Assembly (NCBI RefSeq): GCF_900108115.1
Contig: NZ_FTPU01000008.1
Span: 1 to 64,000 of the forward strand
DNA: 64,000 nt
Direction of reading: 5' to 3'
Origin: Epilithonimonas bovis DSM 19482
GTDB taxonomy: Bacteria; Bacteroidota; Bacteroidia; Flavobacteriales; Weeksellaceae
The translations under genes were made by a program, and so were the position numbers. How positions within the stretch are numbered: the first letter of the stretch is position 1; each line of letters starts with the position of its first letter. Below, piece after piece: positions 27,243-35,445 of the stretch. Below the pieces are notes generated by a model that was given only the letters and a program-made list of their open reading frames with translations, searched no databases and was not told the DNA's origin.

Positions 27243-28220
27243 ATGCCAGTTTTTAATATTTTACATATCACCAAATACGATTACCCAACGGCTGTTACAG
27301 ACAGCGCCAACCAGATTATCCTTTCTCCGCTCAGCAATGACTTTCAGGATGTCAGAGATCAGAAAATAACCATCTCGCCTAATGCCAATATTGATTTTTA
27401 TCATGATTATTTTACCAACAAAATAGGGGTCTTTACCATAGTGGAACCACATCATCATCTGGAGATCAAATCAGAGATTGTGGTAGAAACATTCCCAATT
27501 TCTCTACCTGTTATAGATTATACCGTAGAAGAGCAGTGGGAGATGCTTCGGGAGCAGTGCCGCCAATATCCTTATATCGATTTTGTACGAGGTGAGGAGA
27601 TACAACAAAAAGATGAGATTCTGTCTGTCGTAAAATCGCTGGCTAAACCGGAGTTATCAGTAATGGAGGTAACAACATCCCTGTCCACTTACATCTACGA
27701 AAATTTTATATACAAACAGGGTGTTACCGATTTTGAAACCGAGATTGATGAAATCTGGCAACTGAAGGCAGGTGTCTGCCAGGATTTTGCCCATCTGCTT
27801 CTGGGGATGTTGCGGATGCTTGGCGTCCCGGCGAGATATGTTAGCGGTTACATCAGCCCCAGCAATCATGATCTCCGAGGGGAAGGAGCTACACATGCGT
27901 GGGTAGAGGTTTATATCCCCGGATTCGGCTGGCTCGGTAATGATCCTACCAATAATTGCTGGGTGAGTGACAGGCATATCAAGATTGCAATAGGAAGAGA
28001 TTTTAAAGATTGCACCCCGGTGAAAGGAACCTACAAAGGAACATCCAGCCACATCCTGAGCGTATCTGTAATTATCACCAACGAGAAAACTAAAGAAAAA
28101 ACGGCGGAGCCCAAGTTCCCATTATACATCAGGGAGAATAAGCCTGAAGTTATCGATGTCAAAAGTAATTCTTACCAGCGGTTTTTAGAAATGCAGCAAC
28201 AACAGCAGCAACAGCAATAG
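27243..28220 (+). CDS. Transglutaminase-like cysteine peptidase/transferase with polyglutamine tail
   Basis: A 325-residue protein with the bacterial transglutaminase N-terminal beta domain (about 1-120) and a transglutaminase-like core. The catalytic triad is visible: Cys179 in AGVCQDFAHL, His218 in THAWVEVYIPG and Asp234 in GNDPTNN. Bacterial members usually act as peptidases or amide-bond transferases. It is third in the ATP-grasp/alpha-E operon, 55 bp after the alpha-E gene. The C terminus is unusual: eight consecutive Gln encoded by mixed CAG and CAA codons directly before the stop. No signal peptide is seen, so the protein is likely cytoplasmic. Confidence 0.88.
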   Translation: MPVFNILHITKYDYPTAVTDSANQIILSPLSNDFQDVRDQKITISPNANIDFYHDYFTNKIGVFTIVEPHHHLEIKSEIVVETFPISLPVIDYTVEEQWEMLREQCRQYPYIDFVRGEEIQQKDEILSVVKSLAKPELSVMEVTTSLSTYIYENFIYKQGVTDFETEIDEIWQLKAGVCQDFAHLLLGMLRMLGVPARYVSGYISPSNHDLRGEGATHAWVEVYIPGFGWLGNDPTNNCWVSDRHIKIAIGRDFKDCTPVKGTYKGTSSHILSVSVIITNEKTKEKTAEPKFPLYIRENKPEVIDVKSNSYQRFLEMQQQQQQQQ

Positions 28221-28253
28221 ATTTTCGGTTATATTTGGGGATGATTTGCGGAG

Positions 28254-28682
28254 ATGCATTTTTTTGAAAAATTCTATAAAATTTCGATTGCCTTTTACGC
28301 TGTTTTTCTGCTGTACCTGATGTTTTTTGGGTTTGGCAGAAGCCCTTATCCTATTAATATTGTAAGGCTTGTCCCGATGTTTTCCACACTGGGTTTTGTT
28401 AAGGAGACAATCTTATGGAAAAGCATTTTTATCAATGTCTGTGGGAATATTCTGATGTTTATGCCTTTTGGCTTTTTAGGAATTGTTTTCCCAAAGCTGA
28501 ATGACTTTAGGACTCTAATCATTAATTTTATTTCTGCCATTGTCGTGGTAGAAAGCCTGCAGTATATTACCCGGCTCGGGGTTTTTGATATTGATGATAT
28601 TATCCTTAATACATTGGGCGTTGCAATGGGATTCTTTTTATACCAATTTATTTGGGGAAGGTCTATTCATAAGGATTCTTAG
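28254..28682 (+). CDS. VanZ-like family membrane protein
   Basis: A 142-residue protein with four predicted helices and the VanZ-like pattern: NIVRLVPMFST after helix 1, NVCGNILMFMPFGFLGIVFPKL, VESLQYITRLGVFDIDDIILNTLGVAMGF. The family is named for a teicoplanin-resistance accessory protein, but most chromosomal members have no known role. It follows the transglutaminase gene by 33 bp and may be cotranscribed. Its 3' end overlaps the convergent GNAT gene by 20 bp. Confidence 0.85.
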   Translation: MHFFEKFYKISIAFYAVFLLYLMFFGFGRSPYPINIVRLVPMFSTLGFVKETILWKSIFINVCGNILMFMPFGFLGIVFPKLNDFRTLIINFISAIVVVESLQYITRLGVFDIDDIILNTLGVAMGFFLYQFIWGRSIHKDS

Positions 28683-29094
28683 TATGGATTTCCATCCACC
28701 TTGCAGGATTTTTTATAGTGTCCCATCCAAATTTTCTGTAAAGTTCGTGCGCATCAGCAGTTAGCAAAATCCATCTTCTCAAACCTTGTAATTTCGGATG
28801 AGCCATAATGTTTTCCATGAGCAGTTTTGAAAGGCCAAGTCCCCGGAATTTCTCCAAAACAAATACGTCACCCAAATAAGCAATCGTCGTAAAGTCTGTG
28901 ATGACTTTTGCAAATCCCACCTGCTGATCCTTATAGAAGACACCGAAACAAAAGGAATTGGCAATAGATTTTTCAACAGTTTCTCTTGGTATTCCTTTTG
29001 CCCAATAGGATTCTTCTGATAAATACTGATGTATAGTCTCGATATCCATTTTGGATTGGTCTGTAGAAATGTAAAAGTCTGCTAAATTATACAT
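28663..29094 (-). CDS. GNAT-family N-acetyltransferase
   Basis: A 143-residue GNAT enzyme. The acetyl-CoA loop is VLEKFRGLGLSKLLMENIMAH near residues 78-98, with the preceding strand FAKVITDFTTIAYLGDVFV and a C-terminal ILLTADAHELYRKFGW that fits the last strand. Substrate is unknown. The gene starts 2 bp after the stop of proC and closes the murB-DsbA-proC run. Confidence 0.85.
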   Translation of the reverse strand: MYNLADFYISTDQSKMDIETIHQYLSEESYWAKGIPRETVEKSIANSFCFGVFYKDQQVGFAKVITDFTTIAYLGDVFVLEKFRGLGLSKLLMENIMAHPKLQGLRRWILLTADAHELYRKFGWDTIKNPARWMEIHTKNPYE

Positions 29095-29096
29095 CG

Positions 29097-29900
29097 TTAA
29101 GAGTTGAGTTCCCTGGCGCGGTTTTCTGCGGCTAAGATTCCTTTTTGTAAAATGACCTTCAGTTCATTATCATCAAATGTTTTGAGAGCAGCCTCCGTAG
29201 TTCCGCCTTTAGAAGCTACATCTTTGATGAGTTCTTCCAGAGATTTATCAGAATTATTGATGAGGTAATAGGCGCCTAACATCGTCTGCTTTACGAAAAG
29301 CTGTGCCAGGTTTTCCTCAATTCCCATGGCTGTTCCGGCCTTTATCATGGCATCAATAATATAATAAAAATAAGCCGGCCCGCTGCCTGATAATGCTGTG
29401 ACGGCATCTAGGAGCTCCTCATCCTCCAGGTAAACAGAGCGCCCTGTAGAGTTCAGCAACCGCTCTATATTGATCAGTTGATTAAAAAGGATACCTTCTG
29501 CCGCTGTATAACCCGTAATTCCCATCCCCAAAAGTGTCGGCGAATTGGGCATGGCTCGTACGACTTCTTTATGATTGAGAAGGTGTTGTATTTTCTCAAT
29601 TGAGATACCTGCCATGATCGACAGAATCATTGAATTTTCAGAAATATTGAATGGTAAATTCTCAGCTACGAAAGCAAAATCCTGAGGTTTTACTGCAATG
29701 ATAATCAGGTCAGCATCCAGATTATTAACCTCAGAAAATGCTGAAATCTGAGACGTTGGGAAAAGGCTTCTGATTTTCTCTTTTTTATGATCGCTTCTCG
29801 TGATCAGATGAAGGTTTTCAGGCTTTATAAGGTCATATTTCAAAAATGATTTTGAAAATGATAATCCCATATTTCCAGCGCCTAAGACTGCTATTTTCAT
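29097..29900 (-). CDS. proC: Pyrroline-5-carboxylate reductase
   Basis: A 267-residue enzyme that reduces 1-pyrroline-5-carboxylate to proline with NAD(P)H. The Rossmann start is VLGAGNMGLSFSK; the central MPNSPTLLGMGITG and the C-terminal ALSGSGPAYFYYIIDAMIKAG and DVASKGGTTEAALK segments are the ProC signature. Length is normal. It lies between the DsbA-like gene (22 bp) and the GNAT gene in one minus-strand run. Confidence 0.96.
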   Translation of the reverse strand: MKIAVLGAGNMGLSFSKSFLKYDLIKPENLHLITRSDHKKEKIRSLFPTSQISAFSEVNNLDADLIIIAVKPQDFAFVAENLPFNISENSMILSIMAGISIEKIQHLLNHKEVVRAMPNSPTLLGMGITGYTAAEGILFNQLINIERLLNSTGRSVYLEDEELLDAVTALSGSGPAYFYYIIDAMIKAGTAMGIEENLAQLFVKQTMLGAYYLINNSDKSLEELIKDVASKGGTTEAALKTFDDNELKVILQKGILAAENRARELNS

Positions 29901-29922
29901 TGGTGTTTTTTTATTTGATTAT

Positions 29923-30627
29923 TTAGCAATTATTTCCATCAACATCACAAGAATCGCCTTCGTTTATAATGTCGAGTTTTGTATTGTTTTCTGAAAATTC
30001 TGTCCAGCTTTTTTCCAAAACTTCGGAAAATAAATGGCTTGGCTGTGCGCCTGAAATCGCATACTTTCTATCAAAAACAAAAAACGGGACACTGTTGATT
30101 CCAAGTGATGCGGCTTCGGAGATATCATTGTTGACTAATATTGTCAATTCCGGAGATTCAGCTGCATTTTGGATTTCTTCTTTTGTAAAACCTAACTTTT
30201 CACCAATTTCCGAAAGGACTTCAACATCATCAATGTTTTTTCCGTGGATGAAGTAGGCTTCAAATAAAAGCTCTTCCATTTCTCCGGCATTACCTTTTTC
30301 TTTAGCCAATTGCACCAGCATTTGACTTTTGAAGGAATTAGAAACTTTCACTTCATCAAAATTGAAATTAATCCCGGCATTTTTTCCTATTTGAATAAGG
30401 TTTTCGTGCATCTGGATGGTCTGCTGCAGCGAGTAGCCTTTGATATCAGAAAGATATTCATAATGATTCCTGCTAAGGTCGGTTTTCATTTTTGAGTCCA
30501 ACTGGAAAGAATGCCAATTGACTTCCACCTGGTCATGCTGAGAAAACTTCTGAAGCGCTTTTTCAAAATTTTTCTTCCCAATAAAACAAAACGGGCAACG
30601 TGTGTCGCTCCAGATATCTACTTTCAT
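29923..30627 (-). CDS. DsbA-family oxidoreductase, FrnE-like
   Basis: A 234-residue cytoplasmic DsbA-fold protein with no signal peptide. The redox motif is Cys11-Pro-Phe-Cys14 in WSDTRCPFC, followed by the helical insertion typical of FrnE, and the cis-Pro loop GINSVPFFVFDRKYAISGAQP. FrnE-type proteins act as disulfide isomerases or oxidoreductases in stress tolerance. The C terminus has an extra Cys pair (DSCDVDGNNC). It lies 10 bp downstream of murB. Confidence 0.9.
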   Translation of the reverse strand: MKVDIWSDTRCPFCFIGKKNFEKALQKFSQHDQVEVNWHSFQLDSKMKTDLSRNHYEYLSDIKGYSLQQTIQMHENLIQIGKNAGINFNFDEVKVSNSFKSQMLVQLAKEKGNAGEMEELLFEAYFIHGKNIDDVEVLSEIGEKLGFTKEEIQNAAESPELTILVNNDISEAASLGINSVPFFVFDRKYAISGAQPSHLFSEVLEKSWTEFSENNTKLDIINEGDSCDVDGNNC

Positions 30628-30637
30628 TTTGTTGTTT

Positions 30638-31654
30638 TTACATAATATTCACTTCCCGTTCCAGTTCAATCCCAAATTTTTCTTTTACAGAATTGATGAT
30701 TTCTGTGGAAAAATCAAAGATTTCTTTTCCTGTTGCTTTTCCTGTTGCATTGATGATCACCAAAGCCTGAAGCTTGTTCGTAGCAACATTGCCTGTCTGC
30801 CTGCCTTTCCAGCCGGTCTGCTCAATCAGCCATCCTGCTGGTACCTTAACAAAATTACCATTCGGGTAACCGGGAATATTGTTGAATTTTTCTTTTAGAT
30901 TTTCAAACTGAGCCAATGGAATTGTAGGGTTTTTGAAAAAACTTCCCGCATTACCGGTTACTTTTGGATCCGGCAGTTTACTTTGCCTGATATTGATGAC
31001 TGCCTTTGAAACATCCTGAATTGTGGGATTATCGACTCCAAGATGTTCCAGTTCAGACTTGATGGCTCCATATTCTACATTAACCTTATGGGTTTTTGTT
31101 GTAAGCCGGAAGCTTACTTCCAAGATCACATATTTTCCTTTGCCCTCCTGTTTGAAAATCGAGTCTCTGTAACCAAATCTGCACTTTTCTAAATCGAAGG
31201 TCTCTATTTCCAACGTTTCAAGATTCAGCACTTGGCAAGTTTCAAAAACGTCTTTGATTTCTGTGCCATAAGCGCCAATATTCTGCATCGGTGAGGTACC
31301 GACATTGCCCGGGATTAGAGACAAGTTTTCCAGCCCACCGTAATTTTTGCTTAGGCAATACATCACAAACTGATGCCAGTTTTCGCCCGCTTTTGCTGTG
31401 ACCAAAACATGATTGTCATCAATGATCTTCTCATCAATGCCTTTCAAACTGAGTTTAATCGCCAATCCATCAAAATCCTTTGTAAGGAGGATGTTGCTGC
31501 CTCCGCCAAGGAATAGAAGTTTGTCGGTTTGAGCGTTCGGCAGTTTGAGGGTTTCAATTAATTCTTCAACAGAATTAATTTCAGCAAAGTATTTGGAGTT
31601 AGCTTCTACCCCAAAAGTATTAAATGGTTGGAGGGAAATATTGTCTTTGATCAT
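30638..31654 (-). CDS. murB: UDP-N-acetylmuramate dehydrogenase MurB
   Basis: A 338-residue FAD enzyme that reduces enolpyruvyl-UDP-GlcNAc to UDP-MurNAc. Visible landmarks are NTFGVEANSKYF, the FAD segment LFLGGGSNILLTKDFDG, the SLIPGNVGTSPMQNIGAYG loop, RFGYRDSIFK and the C-terminal NAGSFFKNP with WLIEQTGWKG. It is full length. The ATG overlaps the stop of the upstream lipoprotein gene by four bases, implying coupled translation. Together with murA in this window it supplies the first committed steps of peptidoglycan synthesis. Confidence 0.96.
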   Translation of the reverse strand: MIKDNISLQPFNTFGVEANSKYFAEINSVEELIETLKLPNAQTDKLLFLGGGSNILLTKDFDGLAIKLSLKGIDEKIIDDNHVLVTAKAGENWHQFVMYCLSKNYGGLENLSLIPGNVGTSPMQNIGAYGTEIKDVFETCQVLNLETLEIETFDLEKCRFGYRDSIFKQEGKGKYVILEVSFRLTTKTHKVNVEYGAIKSELEHLGVDNPTIQDVSKAVINIRQSKLPDPKVTGNAGSFFKNPTIPLAQFENLKEKFNNIPGYPNGNFVKVPAGWLIEQTGWKGRQTGNVATNKLQALVIINATGKATGKEIFDFSTEIINSVKEKFGIELEREVNIM

Positions 31655-32097
31655 TTTTGATAGTCAGGAAGCAGGCTGTTAAGCGTGGCTTTAAGTTTTT
31701 CTAACTGTTTATAGTTTTCCGCATCAGCCGATGCATTAATGATTTGGTATTCCTTGTCGGTTGTTATAATGGTGAAAATCTCGTCATTACCGTCAAAAAC
31801 GCCTCTTCTTGCTCCGTTTTTTGTATTGTCCAGCGTTGTGATATCCAATCCGGAAACGATTTTATTCCAGATTTTTGGGTCTGTTTTTTTCTTAAAATTA
31901 GGAAAATCACGAACTCTGCCCCCAGCGCCAACAGCTGTAATTGTATCTTTGGTAGCTGTCACAGATGTAGAGCCGCCCCGACCATAAGTGTTGGTATAAG
32001 ATACAGACTGGATTTTACTTCCTTGCGCGGCACTTTTGCAGCTGGTAATGAGTAATCCGAATGCCGAAAGGATCATTGCAAATTTTAATATTTTCAT
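31651..32097 (-). CDS. Lipoprotein of unknown function
   Basis: A 148-residue lipoprotein with lipobox Cys20 (LLITSCKSA). The mature part is small and mixed: a Gly/Ser/Thr-rich segment, FPNFKKKTDPKIWNKIVSGLDITTLDN, and a C-terminal helical pair. I do not recognise a characterised family; small lipoproteins of this form are common in flavobacteria. It precedes murB with a four-base overlap. No acidic residues follow the Cys, so surface exposure is not suggested. Confidence 0.8.
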   Translation of the reverse strand: MKILKFAMILSAFGLLITSCKSAAQGSKIQSVSYTNTYGRGGSTSVTATKDTITAVGAGGRVRDFPNFKKKTDPKIWNKIVSGLDITTLDNTKNGARRGVFDGNDEIFTIITTDKEYQIINASADAENYKQLEKLKATLNSLLPDYQK

Positions 32098-32246
32098 AAA
32101 CAGATTTTTTTTCAGAGGTTATATGCGGTTGCCTAACCTATATCGTTATTTGGATTTTAAATCAGGGCTATTTCATAAGATTACGATGGTTTTGTTTGCC
32201 AGATATTATAAAATCAATTTTATATAACTAATTTACAGATTTATTT

Positions 32247-33455
32247 TCAATTGATATTGAATGTCTTACGGTACGTTTCTATAGCATCTTTGAGGATTTC
32301 AACACTTCGCTTAAGATCTTCCTGTTTTAGGACATAAGCAATTCTTACTTGTTTTTTTCCCAATTCCGGATCACTGTAGAATCCGCCCATTGGTGCTACC
32401 ATTACCGTTTCATTATTATTGGAATAGCTTTCCAGCAGCCATTGTGCAAATTTTTCTGTGTCATCTACAGGTAGTTCTACACCGCAGTAGAAAGCCCCTT
32501 TTGGTTTTGGGCAGATGACGCCGGGGATGTCATTCAGCAATTCAACCAGCAGGTTTCTTCGTTTGGTGTATTCTTCTCTCACATTTGCAATATATTCTGC
32601 ATCGTTTTTATGAGCTGCTGTTGCTGCAATTTGCCCTAATAGTACAGGGCTTAATCTGGCTTGTGCAAAAAGGATGGCAGCGTCATGGATTTTTTTTGAG
32701 CGAGTGATCATACAACCGATTCTGGCGCCGCACATAGAGTAGCGTTTGGATTCTGAATCAATTACGATAACATTGTCTGCTACTTCCGGGAATTCAAACA
32801 TAGAGATTTGCTTTTCGCCATCATAAACGTACTCGCGGTAAACTTCATCAGAAATAATCACAATGTCGTGTTTTTTAGCAATGTCGGCCAGTTGTTGCAG
32901 TTCGTCTCTGGAATAGAGATAGCCGGTTGGGTTTCCGGGGTTACAGATAATGATGGCTTTGGTCTTGTCCGTAATTTTCTTTTCAAATTCTTCTATCGCC
33001 GGCAGTGCAAAACCACTCTCTATGCCCGATGGTACGGCTACCACATTGATATTAAAAGTTCCTGCAAAACCATTGTAATTGGCATAATATGGTTCCGGGA
33101 TAATGATCTCATCACCATCGTCACACAAAGTTGAAATCGCAAAATTAAGCGCTTCTGAACCGCCGTTGGTTACAATAAATTGATCTGGTGTAAGATCTGT
33201 AAAGCCTAACGAATGGTAGTAATCCGTCAATGCTTTTCTGTACTCGATATTACCTTCGGAAAGGGCATATTCTAAAACCTTAAGGTCTATATTTTTCACC
33301 GCATCCAGAGCCGTTTGTGGTGTTTCTATATCCGGCTGGCCAATATTAAGATGATAAACTTTGATACCTTTTTGCTTGGCAACTATGGCATAAGGTACTA
33401 ATTTTCTTACGGGAGAAGCGGGCATGTGCTGTGCCCTTTGCGATATTTTTGGCAT
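32247..33455 (-). CDS. PLP-dependent class I/II aminotransferase
   Basis: A 402-residue fold-type I aminotransferase. PLP-binding features: NGGSEALNFAI near residue 97, NPGNPTGYLYS near 172, Asp203 and Tyr206 (ISDEVYREY), and the Schiff-base Lys237 in SESKRYSMCGARIG. The sequence most resembles the aspartate/aromatic aminotransferases of Bacteroidota. Substrate cannot be fixed from sequence. It is a single gene, divergent from the DUF1801 gene across 211 bp that contain TATTTTTG on the minus strand at 33483-33476. Confidence 0.92.
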   Translation of the reverse strand: MPKISQRAQHMPASPVRKLVPYAIVAKQKGIKVYHLNIGQPDIETPQTALDAVKNIDLKVLEYALSEGNIEYRKALTDYYHSLGFTDLTPDQFIVTNGGSEALNFAISTLCDDGDEIIIPEPYYANYNGFAGTFNINVVAVPSGIESGFALPAIEEFEKKITDKTKAIIICNPGNPTGYLYSRDELQQLADIAKKHDIVIISDEVYREYVYDGEKQISMFEFPEVADNVIVIDSESKRYSMCGARIGCMITRSKKIHDAAILFAQARLSPVLLGQIAATAAHKNDAEYIANVREEYTKRRNLLVELLNDIPGVICPKPKGAFYCGVELPVDDTEKFAQWLLESYSNNNETVMVAPMGGFYSDPELGKKQVRIAYVLKQEDLKRSVEILKDAIETYRKTFNIN

Positions 33456-33666
33456 TCTTATAATACTTTGGGATACAAAAATAAGCTTTAAATTTTCAAT
33501 AAAAAAATTACTATTTTTGATTAGAAATATTGGATTGTATGGACACGCAAAGGCAATAAATTTTATAAATCGTGTTTTGAGCCGCCAATTTTTAATAATA
33601 TAAATTTTCGACTTAAGTATAACTTAGTTTTAATCTAATTTCGCGATAAACTTTAATAATAATCAG

Positions 33667-34122
33667 ATGCAGATTTTTGTTGATACAATAGAAGAATATA
33701 TTGCCCAAATCCCTGAAGAAAGAAGGGAAGGTTTTAGAAAATTATTGGAAATAGTTGACGCCAACCTTCCAAAAGGTTTTCAGCAAAATATGCAATACGG
33801 CATGGTGACTTGGTGCGTACCGTTGGAGACCTATCCAGCCGGCTATCATTGTGCGAAAAATACACCGCTGCCTTTTCTCAGTGTAGCTTCTCAGAAAAAC
33901 TTTGTCGCATTTTACAATATGGGAATTTATGCCGAACCAGAGATTTTGGATTGGTTTGTTGAAAAATTTCCGAAACATTCCAAAAAGAAATTAGACATGG
34001 GAAAATCCTGTATCAGATTCAAAAAGATTGAAGATATTACTTATGATTTACTGGGTGAACTTTGTCAGAAAATAACAGTAAACGAATGGATCGCAATTTA
34101 TGAGAAGAATTATAAAAAGTAA
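33667..34122 (+). CDS. DUF1801-domain protein
   Basis: A 151-residue soluble protein with the DUF1801 (YdhG-like) pattern: YIAQIPEERREGFRKLLEIV, the MQYGMVTWCVP segment, SVASQKNFVAFYNMGIY and LDMGKSCIRFKK. The fold is known, but the function is not. Its 3' end overlaps the start of the following lipoprotein gene by 23 bp. A plausible -7 box TAATTTCG lies at 33636-33643. Confidence 0.88.
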   Translation: MQIFVDTIEEYIAQIPEERREGFRKLLEIVDANLPKGFQQNMQYGMVTWCVPLETYPAGYHCAKNTPLPFLSVASQKNFVAFYNMGIYAEPEILDWFVEKFPKHSKKKLDMGKSCIRFKKIEDITYDLLGELCQKITVNEWIAIYEKNYKK

Positions 34123-34741
34123 TTTACTTTACCTTATTTTTGCGCTGGTTTTTTTAACAAGTTGCAAAACCTACAATACATCTATTTTGGAAAACGGTGA
34201 TTTACTTTTTGTGCCTGCGGCAGATTCCGGTTTGTCAGGAGCAATTAATAATGTGACGCAAACTGAGAAAAAAACATCTTATGACCACATCGGTATTGTG
34301 AAGCGGGAAGCAAATCATCTGTATGTGTTGCATGCAGCGCCTGCAGGTGGATCACAGAAACAGAAACTCAGCAAGTTTCTTCACCAGCAGACAAAAAGCG
34401 GCCAAAAAATTGATGTGTACCGGTTGAGAGATGAATACCATATTATAATTCCGGCGTCAGTTTCTCAAGCAGAATCTCTGCTGGGTAGACCTTACAATTT
34501 CACTTATATACTGGATGATCATTCTTATTATTGTTCTGATTTTGTGGAGCGGGCATTTCGGGATCATCAGATTTTCAAGTTAGAACCAATGACTTTTATC
34601 GATCCCAAAACCGGTAAAACCAATGCTTTTTGGGCACAGTTCTATCAAAGCAAAAATCTGCAGGTACCGGAAGGAAAACCGGGGTGTAATCCCAATGGGC
34701 TTGCTGCATCAGACAAACTGTATAAAGTGGGGACTTTATAA
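34100..34741 (+). CDS. YiiX/NlpC-P60-like lipoprotein cysteine hydrolase
   Basis: A 213-residue lipoprotein (lipobox Cys22) of the permuted papain-like YiiX/YebB group. The early GDLLFV and a His in SYDHIGIVKR, with the later Cys in YYCSDFVERAF, supply the expected His and Cys in permuted order. Such enzymes cleave amides in cell wall or lipid substrates; the substrate is unknown. The start codon lies within the 3' end of the DUF1801 gene. About 80 bp after its stop begins a separate promoter for the next unit. Confidence 0.82.
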   Translation: MRRIIKSNLLYLIFALVFLTSCKTYNTSILENGDLLFVPAADSGLSGAINNVTQTEKKTSYDHIGIVKREANHLYVLHAAPAGGSQKQKLSKFLHQQTKSGQKIDVYRLRDEYHIIIPASVSQAESLLGRPYNFTYILDDHSYYCSDFVERAFRDHQIFKLEPMTFIDPKTGKTNAFWAQFYQSKNLQVPEGKPGCNPNGLAASDKLYKVGTL

Positions 34742-34821
34742 TATTTGTTGTGAGCGTAAAAGTGTAATCTGTCAGCCACAAGGCTTGCAATAGATATTTT
34801 TTAATTTTATTTCATACTTAG

Positions 34822-34851
34822 TTGGTAGGATATAAAATTTTTATATCTTTG
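34822..34851 (+). promoter_or_regulatory. Consensus promoter of the structured leader and DUF4395-NIL operon
   Basis: TTG (34822-34824), a 19-bp spacer and TATCTTTG (34844-34851) match the Bacteroidota housekeeping consensus closely. Transcription should start near 34856-34858. Confidence 0.75.
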
Positions 34852-34855
34852 CTTC

Positions 34856-34970
34856 AGCAATTTTAAAAATTAGATGATCAAATCATATTCTCATATAATG
34901 ATGTGTAAAACAAACTGAAAGGTTTGGGGAAATTGCTGTGTAAAGCTTTACCCTAGGGTGAAGCTTTTTT
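34856..34970 (+). ncRNA. Structured leader RNA or small RNA ending in an intrinsic terminator
   Basis: From the predicted start site the transcript opens with CAGCAATTT (34855-34863), which pairs perfectly with AAATTGCTG (34930-34938) to close a domain of about 65 nt. Inside lie a hairpin CAAAC-TGAAAG-GTTTG (34911-34926) and a smaller ATGAT/ATCAT hairpin (34874-34886). Directly after the closing stem comes a terminator: AAAGCTTTACC / GGTGAAGCTTT with loop CTAG (34942-34967), then a T-run. The DUF4395 ATG follows 15-18 bp later. A 14-codon frame (34874-34918) encoding MIKSYSHIMMCKTN lies within. The arrangement fits a riboswitch, an attenuator or an independent sRNA. The family is unknown to me. 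Confidence 0.6.
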
Positions 34971-34984
34971 ATTTTAAATAATCA

Positions 34985-35419
34985 ATGATGAAAAGTATTG
35001 TGAACCTTTATACAGACGAGAACCTGGTAAGATTAACTGCGATGTTGGTAATTGCAACGGCTGTGGTAGCTCTGCTTTTTAAGGCTTCTTTTATCTGGCT
35101 GTTTTTATGTTTCGATTTTGGGCTGAGAGCATTTGGGTTAGCGTTTGCGCCTTTTGTTTTGTTGTCAAAGCTAATACTCAAAACCCTGAATGTAACACCA
35201 AAACCGATCTTTGCATCGCCAAAGAGGTTTGCAGCTGCACTGGGAGCTGTTTTCTCAGCAATCATTTTTCTTACCCAGCAGTTGGGTTATGATAATGTGG
35301 CGGTTGTCCTGGGCTTTTTGCTGATATTGTTAGCCGGGCTGGAATGTTTTTTTAAAATCTGCGTTGGCTGTTATATTTATCAGTTTTTGATACAACCTGT
35401 CCGGCGTAAAAATGAATAA
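34985..35419 (+). CDS. DUF4395 membrane protein with CxxC motif
   Basis: A 144-residue membrane protein with four predicted helices (about 15-30, 32-58, 78-98, 102-118). The N-terminal NLVRLTAML and the C-terminal CVGCYIYQFLI identify DUF4395. The Cys-x-x-Cys pair near residue 130 sits at a membrane edge and suggests a redox, metal or sulfur-carrying role, but the function is not established. An alternative start is the second Met at 34988. It is controlled by the terminator-ended leader directly upstream and is followed after 26 bp by a NIL-domain gene. Confidence 0.82.
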   Translation: MMKSIVNLYTDENLVRLTAMLVIATAVVALLFKASFIWLFLCFDFGLRAFGLAFAPFVLLSKLILKTLNVTPKPIFASPKRFAAALGAVFSAIIFLTQQLGYDNVAVVLGFLLILLAGLECFFKICVGCYIYQFLIQPVRRKNE

Positions 35420-35445
35420 TTTAATTCACCAAAAAATATATTAAT

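Noticed and set aside
34855-34940. Known SAM-II type riboswitch
   Set aside because: The length and the link to sulfur-like genes tempted me, but the conserved SAM-II core words are not present; the leader is reported as unclassified.
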